Assembly: GCF_009757775.1 (NCBI RefSeq)
Contig: NZ_RHLK01000012.1
Coordinates: 62,001-126,000 of the forward strand
Source: Paenibacillus lutrae
GTDB taxonomy: Bacteria; Bacillota; Bacilli; Paenibacillales; NBRC-103111
Length of the DNA: 64,000 nt
Reading direction: 5' to 3'
In this document: positions 19,795 to 29,083 of the stretch, piece after piece
Layout: the number at the start of each line of letters is the position of its first letter
Numbering within the stretch: the first letter of the stretch is position 1
Translations under genes and position numbers: made by a program
The notes under the pieces: model-generated
Databases searched by the model: none
What the model was told of the DNA's origin: nothing
Seen by the model: the letters and a program-made list of their open reading frames with translations, nothing else

Positions 19795-21279
19795 ATGGGA
19801 AAACCAACCGGATTTATCGAATATCAACGCGAACTGCCCACTGAGCGCGCCCCTCTGCAGCGGATTCAGGATTGGAAGGAATTTATCAATAAGAATTCCG
19901 AGGAGAAACTGCAGGTTCAAGGAGCGCGTTGTATGGACTGCGGGATCCCGTATTGTCATACAGGCAAAGTCATTTCCGGATCGACGACCGGCTGCCCGGT
20001 AAACAACCTCATTCCCGAGTGGAATGATCTTGTTTACCGCGGACAGTGGCGTGAAGCGCTCGACCGGCTGCACAAAACGAATAATTTCCCGGAGTTCACG
20101 GGTCGTGTCTGTCCGGCGCCTTGCGAAGGTTCTTGTACAGTCGGTTTGATCGACAACCCGGTCACCATCAAAGATATTGAGAAAGCGATTGTGGACCGCG
20201 GTTTCGCGGAGGGCTGGATCGTACCTGAGCCGCCGAAGTCCCGTACAGGCAAAAAAGTCGCGATTATCGGCTCGGGTCCTACCGGGCTTGCGGCAGCCGC
20301 CCAGCTTAACAAAGCGGGACATACCGTGACGGTTTATGAGCGCGACGATCGCATCGGCGGCCTGCTCACCTACGGTATTCCGAATATGAAGCTCGAGAAG
20401 CATCTTGTGCAGCGCAGGGTTGATTTGCTGGCTGCAGAGGGCGTCAACTTCGTCACGAATGCCGAAATTGGCGTGAGTGTACCGGTTGAACAGCTTCAAG
20501 AGGAATTCGATGCCGTGATTCTGGCGATCGGGGCAACCCGTCCGCGGGAACTCGATATTGAGGGCCGCAATCTCAAGGGTGTATACCCGGCAATGGAGTT
20601 CTTGCATAAGAATACGAAGAGTCTGCTGGATTCGAATTTTGCGGACGGTGAGTTCATTAATGCCGAGGGCAAAGATGTCATCGTTATCGGCGGCGGGGAC
20701 ACGGGTACGGACTGTGTCGCTACATCCGTACGTCACAAGTGTAAGAGTGTCGTACAGTTCCAATACCGCGAGAAGCCTCCGCTTAAGCGTGAAGTGAGCA
20801 ATCCGTGGCCGGAGTGGCCTAAGGTCTACAAACTCGAATACGGTCATGAGGAAGCCAAAGCCGTACATGGCAAAGACCCGCGCGAGTACTTGACGCTGAG
20901 CAAGAACTTCGTCGGTGACGAGAACGGTAACCTGACCGGACTTAGAACGGTCCAGATTCAATGGAAGAACGACGATCAGGGACGCGTTGTACCGGAAGAG
21001 GTAGAAGGCAGCGAGAAGATTTACCCTGCTCAGCTTGTGTTCCTGGCAATGGGCTTTGCCGGCCCTGAGCAGAATTTGCTGGATAAGCTCGGTATCGAGA
21101 AGGATGTCCGCTCCAATGCCAAGGCACAATACGGCAAGTACAAAACGAACGTAGACAGTATTTTTGCCGCTGGCGACGTTCGCCGCGGACAAAGCTTGGT
21201 CGTCTGGGCAATTAATGAAGGGCGAGAAGCGGCCCGTGAAGTAGACCGCTTCCTGATGGGCAGCTCTAATCTGCCTTAA
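19795..21279 (+). CDS. gltD: Glutamate synthase small subunit
   Basis: NADPH-dependent FAD/iron-sulfur subunit passing electrons to GltB. The N-terminal 4Fe-4S domain has the cysteine sets [20 protein letters not shown] and CPAPCEGSC. It is followed by a FAD-binding motif ([16 protein letters not shown]) and an NADPH-binding motif ([13 protein letters not shown]). The C-terminus has [17 protein letters not shown]. 494 residues is the usual length. It follows gltB in an operon and is closed by a strong terminator. Confidence 0.97.
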   Translation: MGKPTGFIEYQRELPTERAPLQRIQDWKEFINKNSEEKLQVQGARCMDCGIPYCHTGKVISGSTTGCPVNNLIPEWNDLVYRGQWREALDRLHKTNNFPEFTGRVCPAPCEGSCTVGLIDNPVTIKDIEKAIVDRGFAEGWIVPEPPKSRTGKKVAIIGSGPTGLAAAAQLNKAGHTVTVYERDDRIGGLLTYGIPNMKLEKHLVQRRVDLLAAEGVNFVTNAEIGVSVPVEQLQEEFDAVILAIGATRPRELDIEGRNLKGVYPAMEFLHKNTKSLLDSNFADGEFINAEGKDVIVIGGGDTGTDCVATSVRHKCKSVVQFQYREKPPLKREVSNPWPEWPKVYKLEYGHEEAKAVHGKDPREYLTLSKNFVGDENGNLTGLRTVQIQWKNDDQGRVVPEEVEGSEKIYPAQLVFLAMGFAGPEQNLLDKLGIEKDVRSNAKAQYGKYKTNVDSIFAAGDVRRGQSLVVWAINEGREAAREVDRFLMGSSNLP

Positions 21280-21303
21280 CCCCCCGAATCTGCAACAAAA
21301 AAA

Positions 21304-21357
21304 GGAGCCGTTAGGCTCCTCGGAGACTGCCGGAATTTGTCCGGCAGTCTTTTTTTA
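21304..21357 (+). terminator. Double-hairpin terminator after gltBD
   Basis: A small GGAGCC/GGCTCC hairpin (21304-21319) is followed by an 11-bp perfect stem AGACTGCCGGA / TCCGGCAGTCT (21324-21334, 21340-21350) and a seven-T run. Confidence 0.92.
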
Positions 21358-21488
21358 TGGAAAAAACAAGGTTAACTCATGAATGTACCGAATAGGTACA
21401 TCATGAACACAAAAATTGACGCGCATAGTGACCGCCTAATCCAGGCTTTGTTTATTCAGGGGCGGCAGCTATTCCATGTCGTGTAAAT

Positions 21489-22235
21489 CTACAAATTAAC
21501 GGCTCTTTGGCCTGTATAGTCCGAGATGATTTTAGGAACCTCCGCCAGGGAAGGCAGGGTGAAGAACGCTCCCTTAGGCGTGGCCGTAATGTCGACAACG
21601 TTGTACTGCCATTCCTGCTGGGCTGGAATGTATATGGCGTGAATGCCGGATTCCAGGGCAGGCATCACATCCGTGCGGACGGAATTGCCGATCATCCATG
21701 TGCGGCTGCGCTCAAAATCCTGCGTGTGGATAAGGGTCTCCATGAACTCTCTCGTCTTGTGCAGGGCGACAAAAATCCGCTCCCCGAAGTAACGGTTCAA
21801 TCCGGCTTCCTCCACTTTGCGCATTTGAATCGTAGCATCGCCACCTGTATATAGAAACAGCTCATGCCCTTGTTCGGTCAACGATTGTAAAGTCGGCTCC
21901 ATATTCGGATAGGGTTCAATAGAGTGGGCGTACACGCTGTGCCCGAGCTGGCTGAGCCACCGCTCATTCTTCGTGCGGGCACGAATTCCGAAGGTCTCAC
22001 AGTAGTAGTGATAGGTCTCTATAAAAGATTGAGGAAACCGTTCCGCTTTGAAGCCGTGTACTTCAACTCCAGCCAGATCGAGATCCAATTGCTTCTGTTT
22101 AATGGCTTCTTCCGTAAGGCCGTGCCCCGCGAACCAGGTCAGCATCGTATCGACGAACTGCTGGATCACGACGTTAAAATATTTGTTGCAGTGGATAAGG
22201 GTATCATCCAAATCAAACAAAATGGTTTGTCTCAT
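21489..22235 (-). CDS. HAD-superfamily hydrolase
   Basis: Haloacid dehalogenase-type phosphatase. Motif I FDLDDTL carries the nucleophile Asp, motif II is LYTGGD, the motif III Lys is probably in the ALHKTREF region, and motif IV is WMIGNSVRTDV. An alpha-helical cap lies between motifs I and II (about residues 15-95). Likely a small-molecule phosphatase; substrate unknown. 248 residues. It is a single-gene unit convergent with gltD and divergent from the cardiolipin synthase gene. Confidence 0.88.
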   Translation of the reverse strand: MRQTILFDLDDTLIHCNKYFNVVIQQFVDTMLTWFAGHGLTEEAIKQKQLDLDLAGVEVHGFKAERFPQSFIETYHYYCETFGIRARTKNERWLSQLGHSVYAHSIEPYPNMEPTLQSLTEQGHELFLYTGGDATIQMRKVEEAGLNRYFGERIFVALHKTREFMETLIHTQDFERSRTWMIGNSVRTDVMPALESGIHAIYIPAQQEWQYNVVDITATPKGAFFTLPSLAEVPKIISDYTGQRAVNL

Positions 22236-22408
22236 CGGCTTTCTCTCCTGGTCTTCTGTATATAGGTTTAACGACTATTATATCATGTCCCGAAGGGTTA
22301 ACCCAACACTCTCTTCACAAGCCTTCTTTACAGGACTGTGGAGGGTTGATGTTTATGCAAGCCGAATAGTGGATTAAAAGTACGTACACCCTATAGAAAC
22401 GGCTTACC

Positions 22409-22435
22409 CCGGTCCGGCAGTTAGACCGGTTTTTT
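22409..22435 (+). terminator. Hairpin with T run in the leader of cls (possible attenuator)
   Basis: CCGGTC (22409-22414) pairs with GACCGG (22424-22429) across a 9-nt loop, followed by six T. It sits 25 nt before the cls start codon and no other plus-strand gene lies between gltD and cls, so it would act inside the cls leader. A competing structure was not worked out. Confidence 0.6.
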
Positions 22436-22460
22436 GATAAGGAAGGGAGAACCGGTTAAG

Positions 22461-23891
22461 ATGCTATGGCTAGTCATTGTTCTACTCTTATTTATATTTC
22501 AGACGGTCACCATCGTGGTGGTTGAATTCCGCAACTCCTCGAAAACGGTCGCGTGGCTGATGATTTTGTTTATTTTCCCGGTTATCGGTTTTATTATGTA
22601 TTACTTTCTTGCGAAGGAGTATTCGCAGCGCCGCAATGTAAAGCGCAAAACACGACGTGTTCTGGGGGAAATGCAGCGTGAAATGCGCAGGGAGCTGGAG
22701 AAAACGAAGAAAGGCCATGATTACCCGGTGCCAAACATTATTAATGAACCGCGGTTGTTCGGTCTGCTCAGCAATATTCCCAGTTCGCCGATTACACGGA
22801 ACAATGAAGTCGAAGTGCTGACGGACGGCAAAGCGACTTATGAGGCTATGTTCGAAGCGATGGAACAAGCCAAGCATCATATCCACTTTGAATTTTATAT
22901 TCTCCGGGATGATGAGACGGGCAGGAAGTTCCAGGAGCTGCTCGTCCGTAAAGCCCGTGAGGGTGTCCAGGTACGGGTTATTTATGACGGAATCGGCAGC
23001 TATAAGCTTTCTGCGAAGTACATCAGGGAACTTACGGAGGCGGGGATTGAAACGTACTGCTTCCTGCCGGCTTTTATCGCGTTCTTCGATAAGCGGATGA
23101 ATTACCGGAACCACCGTAAAATCATTGTGGTGGACGGACTGGTCGGTTTCCTCGGCGGTATTAATATCGGGGATGAATATTTGGGGATGCACCCGGTGCT
23201 CGGTTATTGGCGGGATACGCATTTGAAGATTACCGGCGATGCGGTCTACTACCTGCAAAGTACTTTTCTGTCCGATTGGGAATTTGTAAGCAGGCAGAAA
23301 CTGAGCGAGACCTTGTTCTATCCCGAGCATGCCTGTGAGGGAAATCAGCCGGTGCAGGTTGTAGCAAGCGGCCCGGATGCTCACTGGGATTCTATCCTGG
23401 AGTCTTACTTCGGGGGAATCACGACGGCCAAGAAGAGGATCTATATTACAACGCCGTATTTCATTCCCGATCAGAGTCTGATTATGGGGCTCAAAACAGC
23501 CGCCATCAGCGGGGTGGATGTGAAAATCATCCTTCCGGAGATTCCTGATTCCTGGATCGTGCATTATGCTTCCCTGTCGTATCTTCAGGACCTTATGCAG
23601 ACAGGCGTGAGATTCTATCAGTATCAACCGGGTTTCGTCCACGCGAAAGTAACCATTATTGATAATTTGTTCGCAACGGTGGGTACCGCCAACATGGACA
23701 TGCGCAGCTTCTACAGTAATTTTGAGCTTAATGCTATCCTGTTCGATCAGAAGTCCATTGAGCGGCTGGAGCATGATTTTATTAACGATTTGAAAAACAG
23801 CAAGAAGCTGTCTCTTTCGGAATTCGAAAAGCGTTCCCGCTTCCAGAAGGGCAAAGAGGTCATGGGCCGGCTCTTGTCTCCGTTGTTCTGA
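22461..23891 (+). CDS. cls: Cardiolipin synthase (phospholipase D family)
   Basis: Membrane enzyme condensing two phosphatidylglycerols into cardiolipin and glycerol. Two N-terminal membrane spans (residues about 1-50) precede two HKD motifs, HRKIIVVD...GGINIGDEY and HAKVTIID...GTANMDMRS, the double PLD signature. I chose ATG 22461 (476 residues) over an in-frame TTG at 22434 that would lie within the T run of the hairpin. A purine-rich GGAAGGGAGA is about 11 nt upstream of the ATG. The closest family members are bacillal Cls/YwnE-type synthases. Confidence 0.95.
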   Translation: MLWLVIVLLLFIFQTVTIVVVEFRNSSKTVAWLMILFIFPVIGFIMYYFLAKEYSQRRNVKRKTRRVLGEMQREMRRELEKTKKGHDYPVPNIINEPRLFGLLSNIPSSPITRNNEVEVLTDGKATYEAMFEAMEQAKHHIHFEFYILRDDETGRKFQELLVRKAREGVQVRVIYDGIGSYKLSAKYIRELTEAGIETYCFLPAFIAFFDKRMNYRNHRKIIVVDGLVGFLGGINIGDEYLGMHPVLGYWRDTHLKITGDAVYYLQSTFLSDWEFVSRQKLSETLFYPEHACEGNQPVQVVASGPDAHWDSILESYFGGITTAKKRIYITTPYFIPDQSLIMGLKTAAISGVDVKIILPEIPDSWIVHYASLSYLQDLMQTGVRFYQYQPGFVHAKVTIIDNLFATVGTANMDMRSFYSNFELNAILFDQKSIERLEHDFINDLKNSKKLSLSEFEKRSRFQKGKEVMGRLLSPLF

Positions 23892-24024
23892 GTCGTGAAT
23901 CAGGAATGCGCGCGAAATTTACGGCTTGCGGCATGGTGCCTGAATAACGGCGGTCTGCCCAGGGGAGGCGTCCGCAGTAAGTTCTAAGCCTGGCATTATC
24001 CGGCAAGATGAGCAAAATAACAAA

Positions 24025-24058
24025 GCGCGCACCGGGCAGGTACGCGCCTTATTTTTAA
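24025..24058. terminator. Bidirectional terminator between cls and the membrane protein gene
   Basis: Stem GCGCG-ACC / GGT-CGCGC (24025-24033 and 24039-24047) with one mismatch. T-rich sequence follows on the plus strand and an A-rich stretch precedes, so it can serve both convergent genes. Confidence 0.65.
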
Positions 24059-24439
24059 TTAATGAGGTATAGAAAATTTCAATAAAAGCACAGTGGCTAT
24101 CTGGGGTGAAATGCCCGTCAGTACCAGCAGATTCAATACCAGATAGACAGGATCGGTGAATGTGTCCGTAATGACCAGAAGAAAGGCGGCAAACAAATAG
24201 AGCAGACTGGCAAAATAGGTATAAAAGAAGCTTCTGGAGCGGATTGCCCTGAACCTCGTATCATCCTTGGAGGCATAAGGGGCGAGATAAGCCTGAGCCA
24301 GCATATTGGCCGCGATAGAGAAGGTGAACATGAGAGTCGGCCAGTAGTTAAGGCTGGTGGAATCATTGGCCAGAATAAACCAGACGCTCACTCCGATCAG
24401 AATAAAAGCGCCGATAAGAAATGGAGTTTTCTTCTTCAA
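24059..24439 (-). CDS. Hypothetical four-span membrane protein
   Basis: A 126-residue hydrophobic protein with four likely membrane helices (about residues 7-25, 33-53, 74-94, 98-120) and a short basic/acidic loop in the middle (YASKDDTRFRAIRSR). No family recognised. The ATG is preceded on the minus strand by a GGGAAGTGAGG purine stretch, supporting translation. Stand-alone gene between cls and the LigD polymerase gene. Confidence 0.7.
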   Translation of the reverse strand: MKKKTPFLIGAFILIGVSVWFILANDSTSLNYWPTLMFTFSIAANMLAQAYLAPYASKDDTRFRAIRSRSFFYTYFASLLYLFAAFLLVITDTFTDPVYLVLNLLVLTGISPQIATVLLLKFSIPH

Positions 24440-24543
24440 AGCCTCACTTCCCGTGTTAACTAGTGAAATTGCATAGAAAATTTAAGAGCAGCAACTTCAT
24501 AATTATACCAATTCAGTTATCGATTAGCTAGATTCCATCCGCT

Positions 24544-25437
24544 TTACTCCAAATGGGCAAGAACCGCGTCCAGATTTTGCGGAGGGACTTGCTCAATGAG
24601 ATCGCCCATTTTGTGAATCCGGTCCACAATGACGTGCAGAGTAAATTCACGGGGATCGCTCCGCTGCTCCACTTCCTGCCACAGCAGCGGGGTGGATACC
24701 GTGCCGGCCGCCCTGGCCCGGGGAGTATAGGGGGCCGACAAGGTTTTCCCGTACCAATGCTGCAGGTAGTCGAAATAGATCAGGTCGCCGCGATTCTTTT
24801 TTAACCGTTCCACTGTAAAAAGTCCGGGATATTTCTTGACTGCATACGTCCCGATAAAATGGCCGATTTTCCGCAGCTGCTCGAACGTATACCCGCGCTG
24901 GATGGGCACATAAATTTGAACGCCTGTTGCTCCCGATGTTTTGGGAACGGACCGGATGTGCAGGGAATCCAGAATTTCGCCTATTACATGAGCGGCTTCC
25001 ATAATGCGGGGCTCGACTTCCAGGCTCGGATCTATGTCGATGAGCCACTCGGCAGGCAGCGTGTCCCCGATATGATGAAAGGATGGATGAAATTCCAGGC
25101 AGGCGAGATTTCCGAGCCAAATCAGAGTAGGGAGGGAATCCAGGTTAACATAATTGATCCCGTCCAGCGGGGCCAGGGTAACGAATTCCGGAACAGGTTC
25201 GGGACTGTTTTTCTGGTAGAACGATTTGTCATGGATCCCGTGAGGAAAGCGAATAGTGGTTAAGTGACGGTCGCGGCAGTAGCGCAGCAAATAAGGAGAG
25301 AGTTCGATCAGCTTCTGCAGAAAATCGAGTTTCGTGATGCCGGCCTCGGGCCATAAGGGCTTCTCGGGGTTGGTAATGGTCAGTTCATGACCTTCGATCG
25401 TGATGGTACCTTTGCTTTTCTTCGAGCTCACGGACAT
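24544..25437 (-). CDS. LigD-type polymerase (primase-polymerase) of NHEJ
   Basis: Stand-alone LigD polymerase (AEP) domain, which adds ribo- or deoxynucleotides at break ends during bacterial non-homologous end joining. Seen: ITNPEKPLWPEAGITKLDFL at the N-terminus, the catalytic acidic motif WLIDIDPS (about residues 133-140), TSGATGVQIYVPI and RGDLIYFDYLQH. At 297 residues there is only the polymerase domain. The ligase gene lies 51 bp upstream on the same strand and ku lies beyond it. In B. subtilis the two activities are fused in one LigD; here they are separate. Confidence 0.92.
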   Translation of the reverse strand: MSVSSKKSKGTITIEGHELTITNPEKPLWPEAGITKLDFLQKLIELSPYLLRYCRDRHLTTIRFPHGIHDKSFYQKNSPEPVPEFVTLAPLDGINYVNLDSLPTLIWLGNLACLEFHPSFHHIGDTLPAEWLIDIDPSLEVEPRIMEAAHVIGEILDSLHIRSVPKTSGATGVQIYVPIQRGYTFEQLRKIGHFIGTYAVKKYPGLFTVERLKKNRGDLIYFDYLQHWYGKTLSAPYTPRARAAGTVSTPLLWQEVEQRSDPREFTLHVIVDRIHKMGDLIEQVPPQNLDAVLAHLE

Positions 25438-25488
25438 TGCCTGGCCCCCTTTCTTCTATGTATATGAAGCGTCCTCCGCCTAAAAAGT

Positions 25489-26430
25489 TTAGAAATAACA
25501 ATCTTCCGGAGGAATCTGTGTGAACGATTGGATACTCGGCTGCCGTAAAGTTCCGTTGGGCGTCCATTCCATAAAGTGAATTTTCACAGTGAGAAGCGGC
25601 TGAATCCATACAGCTTCCTTGGAGCGTTCCGGTATATTAGCAAAAGGTCTCTCCTCGATTCTAAGCTCCTCCGCCTGCCCGGTTATCTTCTTCCAATCCT
25701 GTACAGTCAGTTTGCCTGTACCTGCGTGGCCGATATAGATCAGTCGCTGCTGATCGTCATATAAGCCGAGCAGCAGCGCGTTTACCGTACCCGCACGGCG
25801 GGTGACGCCTCCCACGACGGCAATCAGATCCTGAATGTATTTTTTCTTCATCCAGCGCTTGTCCTTCCCGTTGATTACATAGGTGCTGTCCAGATTCTTG
25901 AGCACGATTCCTTCCAATTGGTGCTCCTTCGCAACCGTGTCAAGCGGCTGCAGATCGGTATAGCTGGGAACGACTTGGACAATGGGATGAGGCTGCCGGA
26001 TGATTGTGTCCAGAAGCTGCTGACGCTCTCTCAGACTTTGATTGGTTACCCACTCTCCGTTACAGTAGAGCACATCAAAAACCATATAATGAACGGGGAC
26101 AGCGTTAACCGCGTAAAGGACCTTCTGGTCGTTCTTTAAACTATCCCGTTTCATTACCTTGTGAAAAGAAGGGCTGCCTTCCTCAAGTGCGATAATTTCG
26201 CCATCGAGAATAACGGAGTCCGCACTACAGTAGGTGCCGATATCCTGAAGCTCAGGGTACTGCCGGGTCCGCTCGTTAAGTCTCCGGTTAATCAGGCGGA
26301 CGGATTGGCCGTCGAAGTAAGTGAGTATCCGGACGCCGTCCCATTTTATTTGCGCAATCCACTCGTTGCCGCTGGGAAGCTGCGATGTCGAAATGGGTTC
26401 AAAAGGGATAACAGGAGTATAGTTCATCAT
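25489..26430 (-). CDS. ATP-dependent DNA ligase (LigD-type ligase domain)
   Basis: Stand-alone ATP-dependent ligase sealing double-strand breaks with Ku. The adenylation Lys is in motif I, QIKWDGVR (about residues 28-35). Further motifs: LINRRLNERTRQYPEL, LDGEIIAL, EGIVLKN and the motif V region KRWMKKKYIQD. An OB-fold domain makes up the C-terminal 110 residues. The gene opens ATGATG behind GAGGTGA; the second ATG (26427) has better spacing. No phosphoesterase domain is seen. It lies between ku and the polymerase gene. Confidence 0.92.
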   Translation of the reverse strand: MMNYTPVIPFEPISTSQLPSGNEWIAQIKWDGVRILTYFDGQSVRLINRRLNERTRQYPELQDIGTYCSADSVILDGEIIALEEGSPSFHKVMKRDSLKNDQKVLYAVNAVPVHYMVFDVLYCNGEWVTNQSLRERQQLLDTIIRQPHPIVQVVPSYTDLQPLDTVAKEHQLEGIVLKNLDSTYVINGKDKRWMKKKYIQDLIAVVGGVTRRAGTVNALLLGLYDDQQRLIYIGHAGTGKLTVQDWKKITGQAEELRIEERPFANIPERSKEAVWIQPLLTVKIHFMEWTPNGTLRQPSIQSFTQIPPEDCYF

Positions 26431-26530
26431 TCACCTCGCAACAGATTGCTTTTGGTTAGGCCTGCGCCCAGTCCGGTGGTCGGCAACGCCACTCTCCTAA
26501 AATAAGAAAGAGATGAATAAGCCGGGAACT

Positions 26531-26561
26531 TCAAAGAAAAGCCCGGCCGGGTAGGCGGGCT
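26531..26561 (-). terminator. Probable terminator downstream of ku
   Basis: On the minus strand AGCCCG and CGGGCT pair across a 10-nt loop and are followed by TTTTCTTT. It lies in the 161-bp gap between ku and the ligase gene, so the ligase and polymerase genes may have their own promoter. Confidence 0.5.
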
Positions 26562-26591
26562 GTATCTTGCATTTCACTCAGTAAGAACCGT

Positions 26592-27440
26592 TTAGGACAC
26601 CGTTTCCTTCGCCTTTGCTTTGGCTTTGCTCTTGCGTGCCTTCGGTTTGGCATCCGCCGGGTCCGTTGCCACAGGCTTGACGGCTTCTAGACTGGCTTGC
26701 AGTGCCGACATGAGATCGATCACGTTCGTATGCGCCTGCTGCGGAGCAACCTGAACTTCTTGGCCCGCAACTTTCTGCCCGATCGCTTCAAGCAGGGCGT
26801 TCCGGTAGTTATCCTGGTATTTGTCGGGCTCAAATGGGGTGGAGAGCTGCTCGATCAGCATCTTGGCCATAGTCAGCTCTTTATCGTTCACGTTGATTGC
26901 CTCGGGAAGGTTGGGCACCTGGTTAATCGGACGAATTTCATCCGGGTAGAATATGGTTTCCATCGCGATGCAGTTATCAATCACGCGGATAGCCGCGAGG
27001 CTGCTTTTGGAGCGGATAGAAATATTGGCGATGCCGATTTTGCCTGTCTGGCGCATGGATTCAAGCAGCAGGTTATAGGCGTTAGCACCGGTATCCCCCG
27101 GGGATAAGTAGTACGTTTTTTGAAAATAAATCGGGTCGATATCGTCCAGATTCACAAAATCAAGAATCTTGATCTCTTTAGTCGCTTCTCCCGAAATTTT
27201 CTCAAGTTCTTCTTTCTCAAAAAGAACAAATCGTCCCGGCTCATATTCGTAGCCCTTCGTAATCTCTGCCCATTCCACCTGCTCATCACACGTGGTGCAT
27301 GACCGCACATAGGATAGAGGGGTGGTACATTTTTTGTGGATATAGCGCATGGAAATGTCTTTTTCTTCGGTGGCCGAGAACATTTTAACGGGAACATGAA
27401 CCAGACCGAAACTGATGGCGCCTTTCCAGACCGTATGCAT
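26592..27440 (-). CDS. ku: Ku protein, DNA end-binding
   Basis: Bacterial Ku homodimer that threads onto DNA ends and recruits LigD activities. The N-terminus MHTVWKGAISFGLVHVPVKMF and IHKKCTTPLSYVRSCTTCDEQVEW are diagnostic, as is the core FYPDEIRP. The C-terminal tail is Lys-rich (KPKARKSKAKAKAKETVS), a feature linked to DNA binding in other Ku. The start ATG has AAGGAGG upstream. In B. subtilis ku is expressed in spores under SigG; I could not identify a convincing SigG promoter here. Confidence 0.96.
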   Translation of the reverse strand: MHTVWKGAISFGLVHVPVKMFSATEEKDISMRYIHKKCTTPLSYVRSCTTCDEQVEWAEITKGYEYEPGRFVLFEKEELEKISGEATKEIKILDFVNLDDIDPIYFQKTYYLSPGDTGANAYNLLLESMRQTGKIGIANISIRSKSSLAAIRVIDNCIAMETIFYPDEIRPINQVPNLPEAINVNDKELTMAKMLIEQLSTPFEPDKYQDNYRNALLEAIGQKVAGQEVQVAPQQAHTNVIDLMSALQASLEAVKPVATDPADAKPKARKSKAKAKAKETVS

Positions 27441-27702
27441 ACGTACTCCTCCTTACGGATCGGCAGCTTGAGCTGCAGGATCGCAGCAGTCGCCTAGAAT
27501 GTCTTTACTTATCAGTATATCCACCCTTTACTCATCTTATGACCGGCTCGTGACTTGAATGCTTTGGGCTTGTTGGAGGAAGCCTAAGGCTATGTGTGCG
27601 GTTTGCAGCCTGAATCTTGAATCTGCAGTCTTGAATGTTGGAGTCTTGAAGTTCAAGCGGCAGCCTGCACTCCATAACCCGACTTAAGAGAGGTGAGCAG
27701 TA

Positions 27703-27885
27703 ATGAACGATAATCAGGGCAGAGACGATTATTTTATGGATATTGACCGGATGGTGAATGAGGGCCTCGGAGGCGGTCAAATCACGTATTCCAAAGGGCT
27801 CCTGGAGAACGGGTTGATTGACGAATCAACGACCGACACGATGGAGTATAAGGAGTCGCTGCAAAAAGAGGACGAGGAAAGCTGA
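27703..27885 (+). CDS. Small acidic hypothetical protein (60 aa)
   Basis: A 60-residue, strongly acidic protein (many D/E, ending KEDEES) with no cysteine or membrane span. A good AGAGAGGTGAG ribosome site precedes the ATG and a strong terminator follows immediately, so it is probably a real single-gene unit. Family not recognised. The position next to ku suggests nothing firm. Confidence 0.65.
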   Translation: MNDNQGRDDYFMDIDRMVNEGLGGGQITYSKGLLENGLIDESTTDTMEYKESLQKEDEES

Positions 27886-27886
27886 G

Positions 27887-27933
27887 AACCGCGCCCGGCA
27901 GGCCTGCTACTGGTCTTGCGGGCGCGGTTTTTC
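27887..27933 (+). terminator. Terminator after the small acidic protein gene
   Basis: 11-bp stem AACCGCGCCCG / CGGGCGCGGTT (27887-27897 and 27919-27929) followed by five T. Confidence 0.85.
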
Positions 27934-28041
27934 ACAGGTATTCCTGGTAGGTGTTAGAGCCTGAAAATGCCTTGCGTACGGTTGCTACAAGACTCCATGA
28001 GGTCTATAATAGGAGGCAAACCGAACCGGAGGATTAAGGTC

Positions 28042-29073
28042 ATGGAACAAGATGAATTCAGCCTGATCCGGCTCCTTACCGCAGGAAGGGAATCGGAGGA
28101 AGAACTGCGTACGCGCGGGGTCGTGACAGGGATTGGCGACGATGCCGCGGTTGCAGCTCTATCCCCGGGCATGCAGCTTGTTGCGACCTGTGACACAATG
28201 ACAGAAGGCGTACATTTCCTGCCGGTTACGATGCGGGATGAGGATATTGGCTTCAAAGCCATGGCTTCTAACATCAGCGATATTGCGGCGATGGGTGCGC
28301 GGCCGCGTTATGCGCTTATTGCGCTTTCTGTGCCGCCAGGTGCGGACGTGGAGCAGATTCGAAGGATCTACGACGGTTTGTACGAATGCGCTGCACTCTA
28401 TGGCGTTGCCGTCATCGGCGGAGATACGACTGCGACGCGTAGCGGTATCGTGCTGACCGTCACCGTTCTCGGCGAAGTCGCCGCAGGGGGGGCGCTGCTG
28501 CGCAGCGGTGCGAAGCCGGGCGACGCCGTCTTCGTCACAGGCCCGCTCGGCGGCTCCGCTGCGGGCCTGGCATGGCTGCTGCGCCGCGGCGTGAACGCGG
28601 CGCAGTGGGGCACGCTGCCCTCCGCTGAGGCGGAGCTGGTGCGCGCCCATACCCGCCCGCTTCCGCAGGTCGCGGCGGGAGAACTGCTTCAGCGCACAGG
28701 CCTGTGCCACGCGCTGAATGACATCAGCGACGGGCTCGCGAGCGAAGCCGGCGAAATCGCCGAGGCTTCGGGAGTCGGGCTCCTCATCGCGGAGGAGCTG
28801 CTGCCGCAGGCGGAGGGTCTGGCCGCCTGCGCGGAAGAGCTGGCCGCCGACCCGCTGGAGTGGGTCCTGTACGGCGGCGAGGATTATCAGCTTCTGGGCA
28901 CGGCGCAAGAAGCCGATATGGGCGCTCTGCGCGAAGCTTTCGCGCAGGGCGGCTTGTCCCTGCACGTCATCGGCCGTGTGACGGACGCTGACGGCGGAGT
29001 GAGGCTGCAGCGCCCGGACGGGACTGTGCAGCCTCTCCCCAAGCGGGGCTACAATCATTTTGCAGCGAATTGA
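28042..29073 (+). CDS. thiL: Thiamine-monophosphate kinase
   Basis: ThiL phosphorylates thiamine monophosphate to thiamine diphosphate with ATP. Family motifs: DEFSLIRLL at the N-terminus, TGIGDDAAV, CDTMTEGVHF, NISDIAAMGARPRYALI and ALNDISDGLASE. The start ATG at 28042 has GGAGG at 9 nt; the frame is open further upstream but the extra residues are not family-like. 343 residues. The middle of the gene (28.48-28.93 kb) is markedly more GC-rich than its surroundings. First gene of the thiL-tsaE-tsaB-rimI cluster. Confidence 0.95.
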   Translation: MEQDEFSLIRLLTAGRESEEELRTRGVVTGIGDDAAVAALSPGMQLVATCDTMTEGVHFLPVTMRDEDIGFKAMASNISDIAAMGARPRYALIALSVPPGADVEQIRRIYDGLYECAALYGVAVIGGDTTATRSGIVLTVTVLGEVAAGGALLRSGAKPGDAVFVTGPLGGSAAGLAWLLRRGVNAAQWGTLPSAEAELVRAHTRPLPQVAAGELLQRTGLCHALNDISDGLASEAGEIAEASGVGLLIAEELLPQAEGLAACAEELAADPLEWVLYGGEDYQLLGTAQEADMGALREAFAQGGLSLHVIGRVTDADGGVRLQRPDGTVQPLPKRGYNHFAAN

Positions 29074-29083
29074 GGCGATGGAC

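Noticed and set aside
19774-21192. 472-codon antisense ORF opposite gltD
   Set aside because: Shadow of gltD caused by third-position GC bias; no ribosome site and no recognisable family.
22488-23774. 428-codon antisense ORF opposite cls
   Set aside because: Shadow of cls; no domain and no promoter or ribosome site.
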